A DNA stretch of 64,000 nt, taken from contig OX377202.1 of NCBI GenBank assembly GCA_947396885.1, positions 7,874,001-7,938,000 of the forward strand, in the 5' to 3' direction. Below, in pieces: positions 11,491 to 24,100 of the stretch. Position 1 is the first letter of the stretch, and every line of letters starts with the position of its first letter. The notes beneath the pieces were generated by a model, which saw nothing but the letters and a program-made list of their open reading frames with translations, searched no databases and was not told where the DNA came from. The position numbers and the translations under genes are program-made. The DNA comes from Heligmosomoides polygyrus polygyrus (Eukaryota > Nematoda > Chromadorea > Rhabditida > Heligmosomidae).

Positions 11491-12029
11491 ATGCTATAGA
11501 ATTGCTGCCTTTCTGTATTCTAGAATAAGCTTTAAACCACAATTTCCCTTAAAAATAAAAACTCTAAAGTGTGTTCTACTATTGGGTTCAAAAACTTTAA
11601 AAGAAGTCACACTAAACTTTTTGAGCAAAAATACATCGCAATATTTTCGGAGTCCACAGCATGTCTAATAATGTCTGTAATGTCTAGGAAGCTTCAATCT
11701 AGAAGATTCATAGTTTGATTTCGAAAGCGTCAATCTTGATTCGAAGAGTGTCCAATTTAGTTTGAAAAGTGTCCAATTTGGTCTGAAAATTGTTCAATTT
11801 GACGTGAAAATAGTACACTGTATGCATAGGCACGTTAGAAGTAAATAATCGAGCAGCGAACAGCACTGATCAGAGCTTTCTGTGGAGACAAGTAAGACGG
11901 ATATTTCAGAGAGAGTACAACTCAATGGATTAGTAACGCAAGTAGGCGATGAACGATAGCCTAGGAACGACGAATACCAATACAAATACACTTCCTGTGG
12001 TAGCTGCTATGCACACGAACGGCGGCGTT

Positions 12030-12172
12030 TCAGCGATATAAATGCGCTTCTTTGAGTAGCTGCTGCAGACCGGCCATCGTCGCCCACGCTCCACCGGCCC
12101 TCTCCCATTCCTGTTCGGCCCAGTCGCTTCGAAGGCAGTCCACACGACGAGCCGACAGGTACAGCGGCTTTC
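12030..12172 (-). CDS. UBR3: UBR3 terminal exon
   Basis: 143 bp, completing a glycine codon and then reading KPLYLSARRVDCLRSDWAEQ, EWERAGGAWATMAGLQQLLK and EAHLYR before TGA at 12032-12030. The R-R-G-K-P-L-Y continuity across the intron 12173-14884 confirms the join. No clear AATAAA was seen in the next 200 bases on the minus strand. Confidence 0.92.
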
Positions 12173-15100
12173 CTGAACGGACAACAGAATTATTCGTGGT
12201 GTTGGACGAGACGTTGTTTCTGCATAGCCAAGATTTGTAATGGCCTTTGTTACGGCTAGCGCTTCGGCGTTCGGCGTTGTCGCCTTCTTTAGGAAAGTCG
12301 ATGTCATTTGAGAAACTGCTCTCCCAAACCATTCAAAGAGCTAAGAGGACAGGAAAACGATGTATTAGAGTTGCAGAAAGTTTTGCAAGAATTGAGTGAT
12401 TTTGTTCAGCAAGTGATAATAACAACAGAAACGATGGACCACTATTCGCAGTAGTCGCTATCTGTAGCCGCGACCTTGCACCAATGATCAGGTAGAGCAG
12501 CGATCCGTCTCTCCAGAGCGAAGAGGAACGTGAAGCGATACAATCCTCCACCGCGAGCTTAACGTCGTTACGATCGTTGAAGCTCTTGCCTGCACAGAAA
12601 GCTTGGAGGCTCCTGAAGGCATGATAATCACAGGTGCTAAGGTCTGGAGAGTACAGCGGGTGTGGTAGCCATATGATACCCAGTGTGCGCAGTTTGTCCT
12701 GTGTCGCGTTGGCTAGGTGGGGTCTCGCGTTATCCATCATCACGACGTGGCACAACGGTAAGGGTCCAAGGAATTGTTCCAGGACGCTTAGCTCGGTATC
12801 CGCCTCTAGCGAGGATCACTGGAACAGTGAAAAGAAGAATCCTTGTAGCCTTGCTCATTTCCCTTCAACTCTGTGCTGGATTAATCTGCGCGCAAGCTAG
12901 AACATCACTGGTTTTTGAAGAGTGCGAACGTCCAAAGCGAGAGGATTCCTCCAAGGAAAAGTTGCCCTCATCGAATCTCGTGTACCATCTGTAGTAGGTC
13001 ATGTAGGAGGGGCATGGCTGCCAATCGACGACACCAACTCACGTTGAGCTTGAGGTGCAGAGCGGCCAGAACGATAACAATGAAACAATAGACGGCGGTA
13101 GTCGTGACGATCCGACATGGTTTGTACAAGGGTACTAAGCGATAGCGATCGTTTCAAAAAATTATTGGTTGGTGCTTACATATACTGACTTGCCCGCTTA
13201 ATATGGTGTTTAAACCGTGGCATCAAATCGGTGCATTAGGCGCTACCTTGGTTCTAAGGAAGACACTCAAATTCCTGCAAAACTTTCTGCACACTCTAAT
13301 ACAAGAAGTACGTGGACAAAAGGCGTTTACCTTCATTACGCCGGCTGGACGGAAGATGTATGAATGAGCTTGGAGTCCTTGGGACCACCCGCCTTCAGAA
13401 TCTAACGAGTCATGCCCCAGAGGTCAAAGCCCACAGAGGGCGACGTATTCAAACAAAAGCTGGTAAGCTACCGAGCATGAAAGGGTTTGGAGCAAATTTA
13501 CTGCCTGGTTTGAACCTTTTCATGGTCGCTTACTAACTAACTTAACGTCTGAGACACAGCAAGGTTCAAACCGAGCAGTAAATCTGTTCCAAATTAGTTC
13601 ATGCTCGGTAGCTAACCGACTTTTGTCTGAGTACGTTGCCCTCTGTAGGTTTTGACCTCTAAGTCATGATCCGTTAGGTCCCGAAGTCGGGTGGTTCCAA
13701 GGACTCTAAGCTCATTCAGCCGTCCTCCATCCAGCTAGGGTGACGGTGAACGCTTTTTGTCCACGTATAAGAGACTCTACGGAGTCTCGCGGAACCGCAC
13801 GGAGAACTCATCCACATCGCTCTCGCAGCAGTGGGGACCCACGCTGCCGCTGTGGTGGAAGCCGATGCGCGGACGAGTCGTGGCGGAGCCGCTGGTCGCA
13901 AAGGTCACCGAGACCTACCGTAGTTCACGGCGGCTCTCACCCGTAGTGCCAGACCCCCCCCCCTCCGTCCTAAGAGCCTGCGGGGCGTTTATTGAGAATA
14001 TGGGGGATGGCCGCACCCTTAAAATTGAGGTCAGGAATTCTCCGCCGTTTTGAGCTGCTTCTCATCCCACTTCGCCCTTGATCTGATTTATACAATTTTC
14101 ACGTCAAATTGGACACTTCAAATCAAATTGGACAAAGTTCAAGCCAAACTGCTAAGAAAAGTGTCCATTTTGGTTTGAAAAGTGTATTAATTTGACGCGA
14201 AAATTGTATATGTTTGCTTGTTTGCTCTTGTGGTGAATTCGTTTATCGTGTTCATGTTTATCTAACCGTTCTCACTAATTCGATGTTTTTATTCGTGTTT
14301 CCGTGCTAGTTTTCGTTGCTCACTTGTTTTTATTCGTGTTAACTTGCTGGTTTTCATTATTGCTTCGGGGTTGTTGGCGTTTGCTTGATCGTTTTCATTG
14401 TTGCTTTGGTTGTGTTCGTGTCTCCGTCCTCGCTTTCATTGCATACACGATTTTCTTTGAATTTCGGCTTTTTCGCTCCCGCCGGCAAAGTACACGTTAA
14501 TGCGTACAGTAACCCTCGCGGCCCGGCACCACCAGCCGTTGTCATGGCGGCTCCACGGCACCCGCAAGACTCTGCTGCCGGCCTAAGGTTAGCCTTGTTT
14601 TCGACTTCTTTCGGCGTCGTTTTCGTGTTCTCTTAGCCTTTTGGACGGTTTTTACAGAATGAAATGGCATTTGGAAAGGTAGTCTCTGCAATGACTGCGA
14701 CCTTTTCAGACTATGAAGAAGGTGACAGCGCTGAAAGTAAGCCGAAATAAGGATCTGTACCAATCTTGGCAAACAGGATCACACAACGTCTCATCCAATA
14801 CAACGACAAAGACGCCGAGATTCATTGAGAGTCGGACTTGGAAATCATTCAAATGAATCTGAAAACCGATGACCATTGACTGACCTCTCCTCAGGTTTCG
14901 ATCCTCTTCTCCGTGCGAGTCCAGATAGACGGATCCCCATATGGCGGCCAAACCCTCGCGAACCACCACGATCAGCGACGAGTTCAGTGCCAAGAAGCAG
15001 CACGCGTCCCTTCCACATTCGAGTGCGTGCTGAAACAGAGGATACAATCGACTCAGCCTGGTGAAGCGCTACGTTTCTCACCCGTAAAGCCTACAGTCTC

Positions 15101-18100
15101 ATCTCTCATGAGACTGTGAGCATCATGACTGAGAGTGATATACTACTGGATTGGCCGGAAAGTTCTGGCAGATTTTGTGCAGCCGTTTTTCGTTCGTTTA
15201 CTACGTTTATTACCGCCGTCGAAAGTGCCAGGCAAATCAACCATGTTTGGGGGCCGAAAAGGGTTGGAGAAAGACCGTTTAACGGCGGTTTGAGAAATTT
15301 TGTTCTAGAGATTTCAACCTTGAAGATGCATCTCGAAGCGGGAGATCTACAACAATCCTGGACGACGATTTGAAGGCGTCACGATATTATTCGAACAGTA
15401 ACTCAACAGAGAATCTACTCACCCGCTCAACCTCATTCGTTGCCAGTGAGCGCTCGCTGCTGCCTACATCGGTGATAAAGCAGCACGCATCCAGACAGAC
15501 GAGCGTCGAGCACAGCAGACAGACGAACGGGAACAGCGGTGCCTGAGTAACTTTTTTTGAAAGCATGTTCATGTTTATGGTTATTTCAGTCAATAAGCAT
15601 AACAGATGCGGTTAGGGATAAGAAAAAGAAATTCCATGGTTGGCAATGTAGCGATGTGAATGAAAACGCTGTTCATTGGCACTGAGATTAACACAACTCG
15701 AGAGCAGCATAAGGTTTCTGCGGATTTCTGGAAACAGTGAAAAAAAGAAAAATGAAATTGAATAATATAGAAAAGAGATTGCGTCACAAAAATTCAAATC
15801 TACTGAAAACGCTGGCGCTACGACCTACTATGCACATCATTCTGGGACTGCTCCTATCTTTCGAGAACCTCCATAAACCGGTACGCACCCCAGGCGACTG
15901 CTTAGAAGGGAGGTACAAGACGAGTACTTTTATGAATTGTAGGAAAATGACAGCAAGAAGGAAAGTATGTATAAATATAACATATTAACGTAAAAAACAA
16001 ATCTATCGTAGTCTGGGTGGCTATATAAGAATTACACAATCATTTGACTTGGATTTACGGAGCGGCTTCTACAGAACAGAATAGGACCCAAAAAGCAAAC
16101 AGGGAAACACACAAACAAACAAAAGCAAACAAATAACCGCGGTTCTAAAGACGTCCTGGCGAGCAAGGCGTATTCAAACACAGCTGACCGCCGCCTGACA
16201 TGTTATAATCGGGATCTATCATAGTGAGAGGTGCATGTAGACCTGCATACCGCGTGCTGACCGCCTGACATGTTATAACCAGGATCCCTTATGGTGAGGG
16301 GTGCACATAGCTTTACAACTAACGAGGAAGGTCAAAGAGGTCACCGTGGAGTTTCTCAAAGCGACCTATATAGGGTTGTCTGGGAAGCACCATAGTGGTT
16401 TCCAAATTTCCTGCGGACCTCCGGGAGGGTCAAAAATGGCAAAAAAACTGTAGGTGCCAGCTTGAGTAGGCGAGCAGTGTATACTTACATGTAGCGCGCG
16501 TGGGTGGCAGCTGGATATGTGGACACGCATCCGGGCACTTCTCAACACCGGCGGACTACGCCTTCGATGAAGTGCCTGTCGACACGTCCTGCCAGGAAGC
16601 TTCCGGCTGCTCTTCCTTGGCATTTATCGGCTGCTGCTGGTGTCAGAAGCTGCTTTGCTTCGCGTGTTTTATAGAACGTTACCACAGCTGTTCAAAGGTT
16701 TATTGCATATTCATTAGCCTGACTTGTGCTTTGAAGTCAAATCGTATCACAGAAGGTTGAAATCAGGGTTGGAAATCGAATATGACACCTGGTCAGAACA
16801 GAACAGAACAGAACATTTATTAGCCAAAATGTGATACAAAGTAAGTTTTGTTCAAAAGGATACATCAAAAGTTGGCTTTCGAAAATTATCAAAATCAGAA
16901 CGTAGAAATTTGTTGAGCAAAAAGAGTAATACAGATCAGTTAAGCACAAAATATTATGGCAAAATTCAACGATTTAGTCCTTCAACGACAGCAAAAGCGT
17001 TTTGTTTCCATGCTTAAACTAAAGTGAGAAACGCTTCTTTTCTTAAGAGTGATTCCGTGATTCATAAACTGAAAAAAGTTGTTATATGTTAAAGCAAGGT
17101 ATCGTTCATTTTGCCTAAAAACTAATTTGCAGCTGATCTCACAAATGTACTCTTTGTTTAAGAAAGTTTTCCAGTTTGTAATTAAACGTTCCAGGTGAAG
17201 AACTGAGAATCATTGCTGGAAGTTCATTCCAGATTTTAATAACACGAGCCAAAAAGGATTCTCGAAACATTTTTGAGTGCGGTCTTTGCGGTTGAATTCT
17301 AAAATTGTGCCCTCTCGTAATCCCATTGAATGAGGAAAAGGTGAAGAGTTCATTTTTATCAATATCCAAGTAATCATTAACTATTCTAAAAACAAGGTTC
17401 TGGTCGTAGATTATTCGTCTTAGTGATAACGATGTAGTACCGAGACGAGCCAGTCTTTCAGGGTAAGAAACTTCGAATAGACCTTTCTAATGAACACTTG
17501 CTTTGTAAATCTTTTTTGTACACCTTCTATTAGACTTATACTACTTTGTTTTAATGGTGACCATACAGGTGTACAGTATTCTAAAAGCGGCCTTACATAA
17601 ATAGAAAAAAGTTTAAATAACGTTGTCATACTGCGAGTTTGAAAGGCTCGTAATATACAGTTTGATTTAGCATGAGCTGTAGCAACAGTCTTCTCAATAT
17701 ATTCATCAAAAGTTAGTTGGTCGGAGTATACAATTCCTAAGTCATGACAGTCACGGTCGTGACAGAAAAGCGCTTTACGGTGGCAAAACGCAATATCTGC
17801 GCCCAGCAATGCAGAAATCACACCGCCGGAATCGAACCCTCGACTTTCCTCAGGCACGTCCACCACGGTAACCACTCGGCCACCCAGTCGCTGGGCCAGT
17901 GGTGGCGCGCGCCTCTCGTGAATGCGCCGTCTCGCCTCAATTAGGTATTAATCAATTCCTAGGTTCTAGCAATGATTGAAGCTCCAAACCTTTTGCAGGA
18001 CTATTGGTGGGCACGACAAGGGTAGGCGTCACTTCTGCGTTATCGGCCCACACTGAAGCGGTAGTTTTTTGCCATTTTTGACCTACCCAGAGGTCCGCAG

Positions 18101-21100
18101 GAAATTTGGAAACCACTATGGTGCCTCCCAGGCAACGCCCTACAACCCTGTATAGGTCGCTTTGAGAAACTCCACGGTGACCTCTTTGACCTTCCTCGTA
18201 AGTGATTTTTTGTTTCTGTTTTACTTTTTTGTTTTTGTGTGAATTTTGTCATCTTGGGTCCTGCTTTGTCCTCCACAACACGCTCCATGTATCCTTGGAC
18301 AACTTGTTGCATAATTTTTAGTTATGTGCCCCTCCCCACTAAGATGGATCCCTAAAAATGTTTATATAGCATGTAATCAAGAGCCAAGCTCTCTTAAGAC
18401 GTCCGCACATTTTGCGTCCGACGTATGAGTCGACAGACAGCAAAACTGGGCTTTAATGTGCCGGCGCTTCTCCCTAGTTTTGCCGCTATGAAAGATGTTC
18501 CGCTCTGGAGAGCATTGCGCGCCCGAATCGAGACTATCAACTGACAATATTCTCCATTCGTTTCTACTACTTGTAGACTTGAATACAACACCAGCCGAAA
18601 TCAGCACGATTGTGAGCTAACTTCAAGTGACAAAAGAACCTGCAAAGTGACCTTTGGAAGAAAAAAAGAGCGTAATAGTTCGGACAAATGAAAATGAATG
18701 AATCTGAACAATGCGGGAAGAGAGAAAGCTGAACAGCAAGCATGAAAAACAACTAAAAAGCAACAAACATGAACGAAAAACGCCTTCCGCACCACCGAAA
18801 ATAATCAGTTGATCGGCATTATCAATCAAGTTTAAAAGTCGCGTCCGTCATGATGTGAATCATTATTGCCGCCGCCGCAAAAGTGTGCTGGTGCACCGCA
18901 CCGTTTACCCCATGGTTAAAGGTAGAGCCGCAGCATTGCAGCAGAAGTCTGCGGACTCCTTTGTGCTGTGTTTGTGGCAGTCCAGTGAGCGCACGAAATA
19001 CATTTTTAGATTTTTTCCGTAAACAAAATAGAACAACTCATATTAAAGGGACCCAACCTCATAACTTTCGAACCCTCAACGATTCGACAGCGATCTCCCA
19101 TTTGAGGATTCGTTCATGCTTCGTGGGCAGGCGACGAAACGACTCGCCCATGAAGTATGAACGGATCCTAGAAAATATAACAAGATCGATAGAGCCCGCT
19201 ATATTGGCCGGCAACTGCTCCAAATAGGCAACTATTATAGATAAAAAGTCGATTATCTCCATAAAAATACACACTGGCCCTCAAAGGATACCTTAGCACA
19301 CATCTGCATAACATGACAGGAATTTTTTAAGTGAAGCCTTCAAAGTTTTCGTTTTTAACACAAGAAAACCGGAACAAGTCTACGATGTAACCCTCATGGG
19401 GAGTGTCAATTTAGAGCCGCCAGTTAGAGCGCCAACAGCACAGGCTCTGTCTGGATGGCAGCCCCTTCCGTATCGAAGGGGGTAACCATATTGAGGAAGC
19501 GTGCAATATTGGCGCTTTGATTAACCGACGCGATCCCACCTTCTCGTGCAAAGTACCTTCTGAATACTTACCTTATTGCAGTTTATACAAACTCGTTGAA
19601 AATACCGCGAGAACAGCACGTCGTACTCCACGGGAAGGTCGAGCAGCAAGAATGGACGCCACATGATTGGCTCCATGCTGAACGCCTGAAAAGTGACGGT
19701 TGAATTTGGCGCTTCAGGAAGCACGCAGTTTCAGGCAGTGATGTTTACCAGCAGACAGACGGGTGAACGAACATAACTGTATAAAAAGGTCGATATAACC
19801 AATCGATATCGAGCGACTGAATGACTTTGTATATTCTCTAACTAGCCATTTTAGAGACATTTCTTCCCAGATAATCTCTTCCGTGTGATTGCCACCTAAA
19901 GCTTTTAATTCTGGACACAAATCGGTAATATTGATCGATGTAAGGGCAAAATCGATTTTACCGATTGATGTGGCCTATTTTTTGCGTTTTATCGCCTTTC
20001 TTATAATCTTTGATCACCCGTATGCACCTCATGGCGGTCGTGGACAAAGCAGAGCAATGATTTTAAGTCTATGGGAGCGTTTAGTGTGCATGCGACGCGC
20101 GAACGATGTAATCATATACGCCCATATCGATTTATCGCGTCGCCCGATCGATATGGGAGCTTATCAGTACATCGCGTCGCGCGTGCGTGCACACAAAACA
20201 CTCCTTAAAACAACACATCCGCTGGTCAGTCGGCGCAAAAATAATGGCCGTAGGTGACAGCACATATCAACCATCAACCATCGACGAATACGATGGCTGT
20301 TGGAAGAGATTCTCAGGAGGTACTACTACTCGACCAATAACTCTACGCAACACAGCGTCGCCGAAGCATAACATAGACCTATCATTACATCGCTTCGTGC
20401 GTCGCGTGCACACTAAACGCTCCCTCAAGGACGGCGTTACTCAATCCCTTCTGGGATGCGCCACATATTCTACTTGTACGGAACGTTGTGGAGACGATAT
20501 TGAATGCTATTTGGCCGTACTATCGCGGAAATGCCCTCGACTCGAGCAGGTGATCGAACAGATGAGGCCGCGACTTGACCAGATGATCTTGCTGGGAGGG
20601 GGGGGGGGGGGGCGCTTGACTGATTGTTCGTCTCTTGGATGGTCTATATTTGATTACAGGTGGTCAAAACGCCCCTATAAGGCGTAATCCAGTGTACTAA
20701 CCCGGTCATTGTTGGTTATTCATTTCATCAATTGGATCAGATTCGTGTTCGCATGACCTGTTATAATAGTTCGCATAACCCAGATCGGAAGTGTTAAAAA
20801 CGTCTGTTGTTTTTAATGGTTCAATTACCCAACTTTGACGTAACCAATAAAGCGTTCAACTACTGTCCATGTTCGGCTTTCAGTGAATCTTGGCATGATG
20901 ATTTCAGACTATTATGATGTCTTCTTAAGCTGTTGACCAAGATTGATATCGGCTTTATTGAGGCCAACGTTTCGGCGTCTTCCCCTTCTTCAGAGCCTGG
21001 AAAAGTCGAAATCATTTACGACACTACTCTCCCAAACACCATTTCATCTTACAGGGTACTGTACTTGAGGATACTAGAGACAAGATCAGGGATGGGAGTT

Positions 21101-24100
21101 TGCAAGAGACGACTAACCTTTAAGGTGGTATGCCGGAGTGGACCACCAATCACCCGTAAGCTGGACGTAACGTGGGTGAATGAGCCTCAGCCCTCAGACC
21201 CTGCCTTAAATACCCTGGAGGTCAGACCAAATAGGTCAGAACCTACAGAGCTCTACGAAGGGTTCCAGTTCTTGAGTTATCGCTAGACACTCCTCCTTCC
21301 GATTGACCTGTGGGCTCCTAGCCATGATCCAGAGCGCGAGTTCAACTACTGGTCCGCGAATCAATTCAACCACAACTACACTGAACCACCACAGCCACAA
21401 TCTTCACACATACGATAACTTGAACCAATGAGCACGTCAGTGCTTCATCCCCCCCCCAGGCAAGTCTGGTATTAATTCATCGGCCACGGAGGGATGGAAG
21501 GGTTAACTGACCTGGGCTGCAAATCTGAACACCCTAACCACGAACATGGAATAGAGTCCACGTGTCAGCTGCGCTCTGACTGCGCTCCACACGCCCGTAA
21601 AGGCCAAATATTTATTGCATTCAAACGGCTTGCACGATATCATGTAGCAGAATGTGTGGCGTATTCCAAAAGTGACCGATTAATGCTGTCCTTCAACTTT
21701 TTTTCGTTAGTTTGCTCCCTTCACGATATCATCCTCCATCGCAATTCATCGCAAGATGCGTGATGATGCGGGGACCAATGAAATAACCAGCATCCAGCCG
21801 CGCCTTATCAGTGTTCCAGTCGGTCTCAGTTGCTCCCCCCCCCCCCTCCCGTCATGTATTTCACCCACCTCAGACGTAGAACAGCTGCAGAAATATAACT
21901 TACAAGAGCTATTACGGATCTCAAGGACAATGCTAATCGGAAGCAACTGAGGGGGATTTTTAAAGTGCAAATAAACTAAAAGCTGTGCTTTGGATAAATT
22001 TTGAACGATCGCCGGAAATTTTCATTCCACTTCCCTAGACGACGTCACTATTAAAGCAAACATTTTATAAATCATCCTGTGCTTCTTTTATCGCTCTAGC
22101 ACATCATGGGACGATTCCTTGGGTATTGCAACAAAATCACCTTTAAGCGAAATTTTCATATGCCCATTATAACGGCGGAGAGTGGATAAGAAGACTATTC
22201 TTATTGTGTGTTATCCTGTCCTAATAAAAACTATTCTCTCTATTATCGTTCCACTATTGATAGACTGGAAAAAGTTCAAAACAATTTTACCAGGAAGCAT
22301 TTAATTAGACATCAGGGTTTTGTTTATGACAACGCTCCCTCTAGCACGAACCAAAATGTCAACTTCAACCTCCGAAGAATGTCAACATGGAGAGATGCTA
22401 ATGATCTTCTGCTGCTTCACAGAATTATTTCCGGTAGCTGTGGCATCAAACTGGAGGATTTCTTTTCAGTTAGAGCGTCCACCAGTAGGAGAGGGGACAG
22501 GAAACTCCAAACAGGTCATGCCAGAACCAGTTACCGTCGCTTCTTTTTGCCAATAAAACGTTGCCGCTCTTACTTAACAAAAACAATCCGGAACTATTAA
22601 GCTACGGTACCTTCAAAAAACATGTCCTCAATAGCATCGCTCCTTGATGTCCTACGTCGTTTAGTCTGGTGTGATCAACCATGTTCCTTAGTTACGTGGT
22701 CTTCCTTTTCCGTTTCTCTCACTTCGCTTGATTTCATTCTCCCTAACGTTTGTTTTGTTCTCTTTTGTATTTCTCTTAGTAGTTCAATAGTTGCTTAGTT
22801 GCTGTTTTATTGTTCAGCGCATGTTCGTCGTATTGGTAGCTAACGATTATTGGTTGAGAACAGTTTTGAACTCTCACTACTCTGCATAGGTAACTACTTA
22901 TGTAATAAACAAGTGCTCCGCCACGCCTATCGGCGTGCCTCGCACTTGCGCGCCAGCCGCTTTAGGCTCGTCGTCTGTAATTTGATCAATATCGATCGAT
23001 TGTGCTCCACACATCAAAAACGAACTTCATAATCATGTTAAGCGACCTTGATTACCCCCAGGGCTAAAGTTGGCGACGTGTTTGGCACGTCTACGGCTCG
23101 CCATGAACGGTCGCCGGTGTGTTCAGCTCGTCTACTGAGTAGCCAGGCACGTTTGGTGACGTGTTCTGCTCGTCTACTGAGTCGCAGGCACGTAGAAGGC
23201 GTTAGGGTATTTTCCGCTATTTTCTGGCCTTAATTTGTGCCCCGTAATTTCCTCTATTTTATGACTCATCGTCGATCGATAGTGTGACTCATCGCTTAGC
23301 GGATTATTATAGAGTATGATAGTATCATATCATATCATTACGCTTTATGCTCTTCTATTACATTATTGTCATGTTTTACTTTATTTATTTATTATGCTTT
23401 GTTGTTTTTGTTTATTTGTTTATTATTTGTATTAATTACTACTTTGTTTTTCGCTCATTTGTTTTATGATTTAACTTCTTATTTGTGCGGTGACGCGCTT
23501 AGAGCAGTCGGAGCAGGTACCGCCTGCCGCATGCTCTCCGATTCCAGATTCTTGGCTCGGATTTCCGCCTTCCATCCCTCCGGGGTCGGTGAATTGGTAC
23601 CAGACTTGTCTGGGAAGGATAAAGCGCTGACTTGTTCATCGGCTGGTCACCGCAATTCAGTGAATGGCCTAGTACCCATTCAAATCGCTTCCACGACTCC
23701 CGGAGAAGCAGAATGCGTGGCGTAGCTTTCCACAAAAAGATTGATTGACGTCATCCCTAATGCTTTCCCTTAGCGGATGAACGTAGAAGCTGCTAATGCT
23801 TTCTAGAACAAGAAGACGATCAGCGTGACCCAACAAAAAAAAATGCTCTGGGAGAGAGCAAAGCGCCATCCAGTCATCTGACACATCGGAGAATTTTTCT
23901 TTTTTGCATTCTAAACTATGTCCGAAAGGATTCCTGTCCGTCAGCTGTTCTTTGGACATTCTCTCTGGCAATTAATAGATTATTAAAGAAAGTTAACATT
24001 TTTCGAACAGGAATTGATTCTCACATTGTTTAAAAATTGGCTCAGTCCATTTCTGAAGACGTCAATATTCTCCACCTCCGTCTTGAAACCTCGGCATTGC

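Larger units (their letters stand above)
16321..18200. mobile_element. DNA element with about 140-bp terminal inverted repeats, inserted in a MITE
   Basis: The left arm from 'cgaggaaggtcaaagaggtc' through 'ccaaatttcctgcggacctc' to 'aaaatggcaaaaaa' (16324-16455) is inverted at 18059-18198. The interior holds a CR1-type LINE fragment and a tRNA-like segment, and no transposase, so it is non-autonomous and has itself been a target. Confidence 0.7.
16001..18351. mobile_element. 'ctatcctagtcgggg' MITE interrupted by a second element
   Basis: The left end 'atctatcgtagtctggg' and the right end 'ccccactaagatggatcc' are the termini of the MITE family at 34673-35140, 37159-37671, 43522-43955, 52091-52503 and 52922-53424. 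The usual interior ('cgccgcctgacatgttataa', twice) is present at 16190-16280, but the rest is displaced by the 1.9-kb insertion 16321-18200. Confidence 0.7.

Noticed and set aside
22850..23032. Short plus-strand ORF with a basic arginine-rich middle
   Set aside because: Falls in repeat-flanked intron sequence with no supporting signal.
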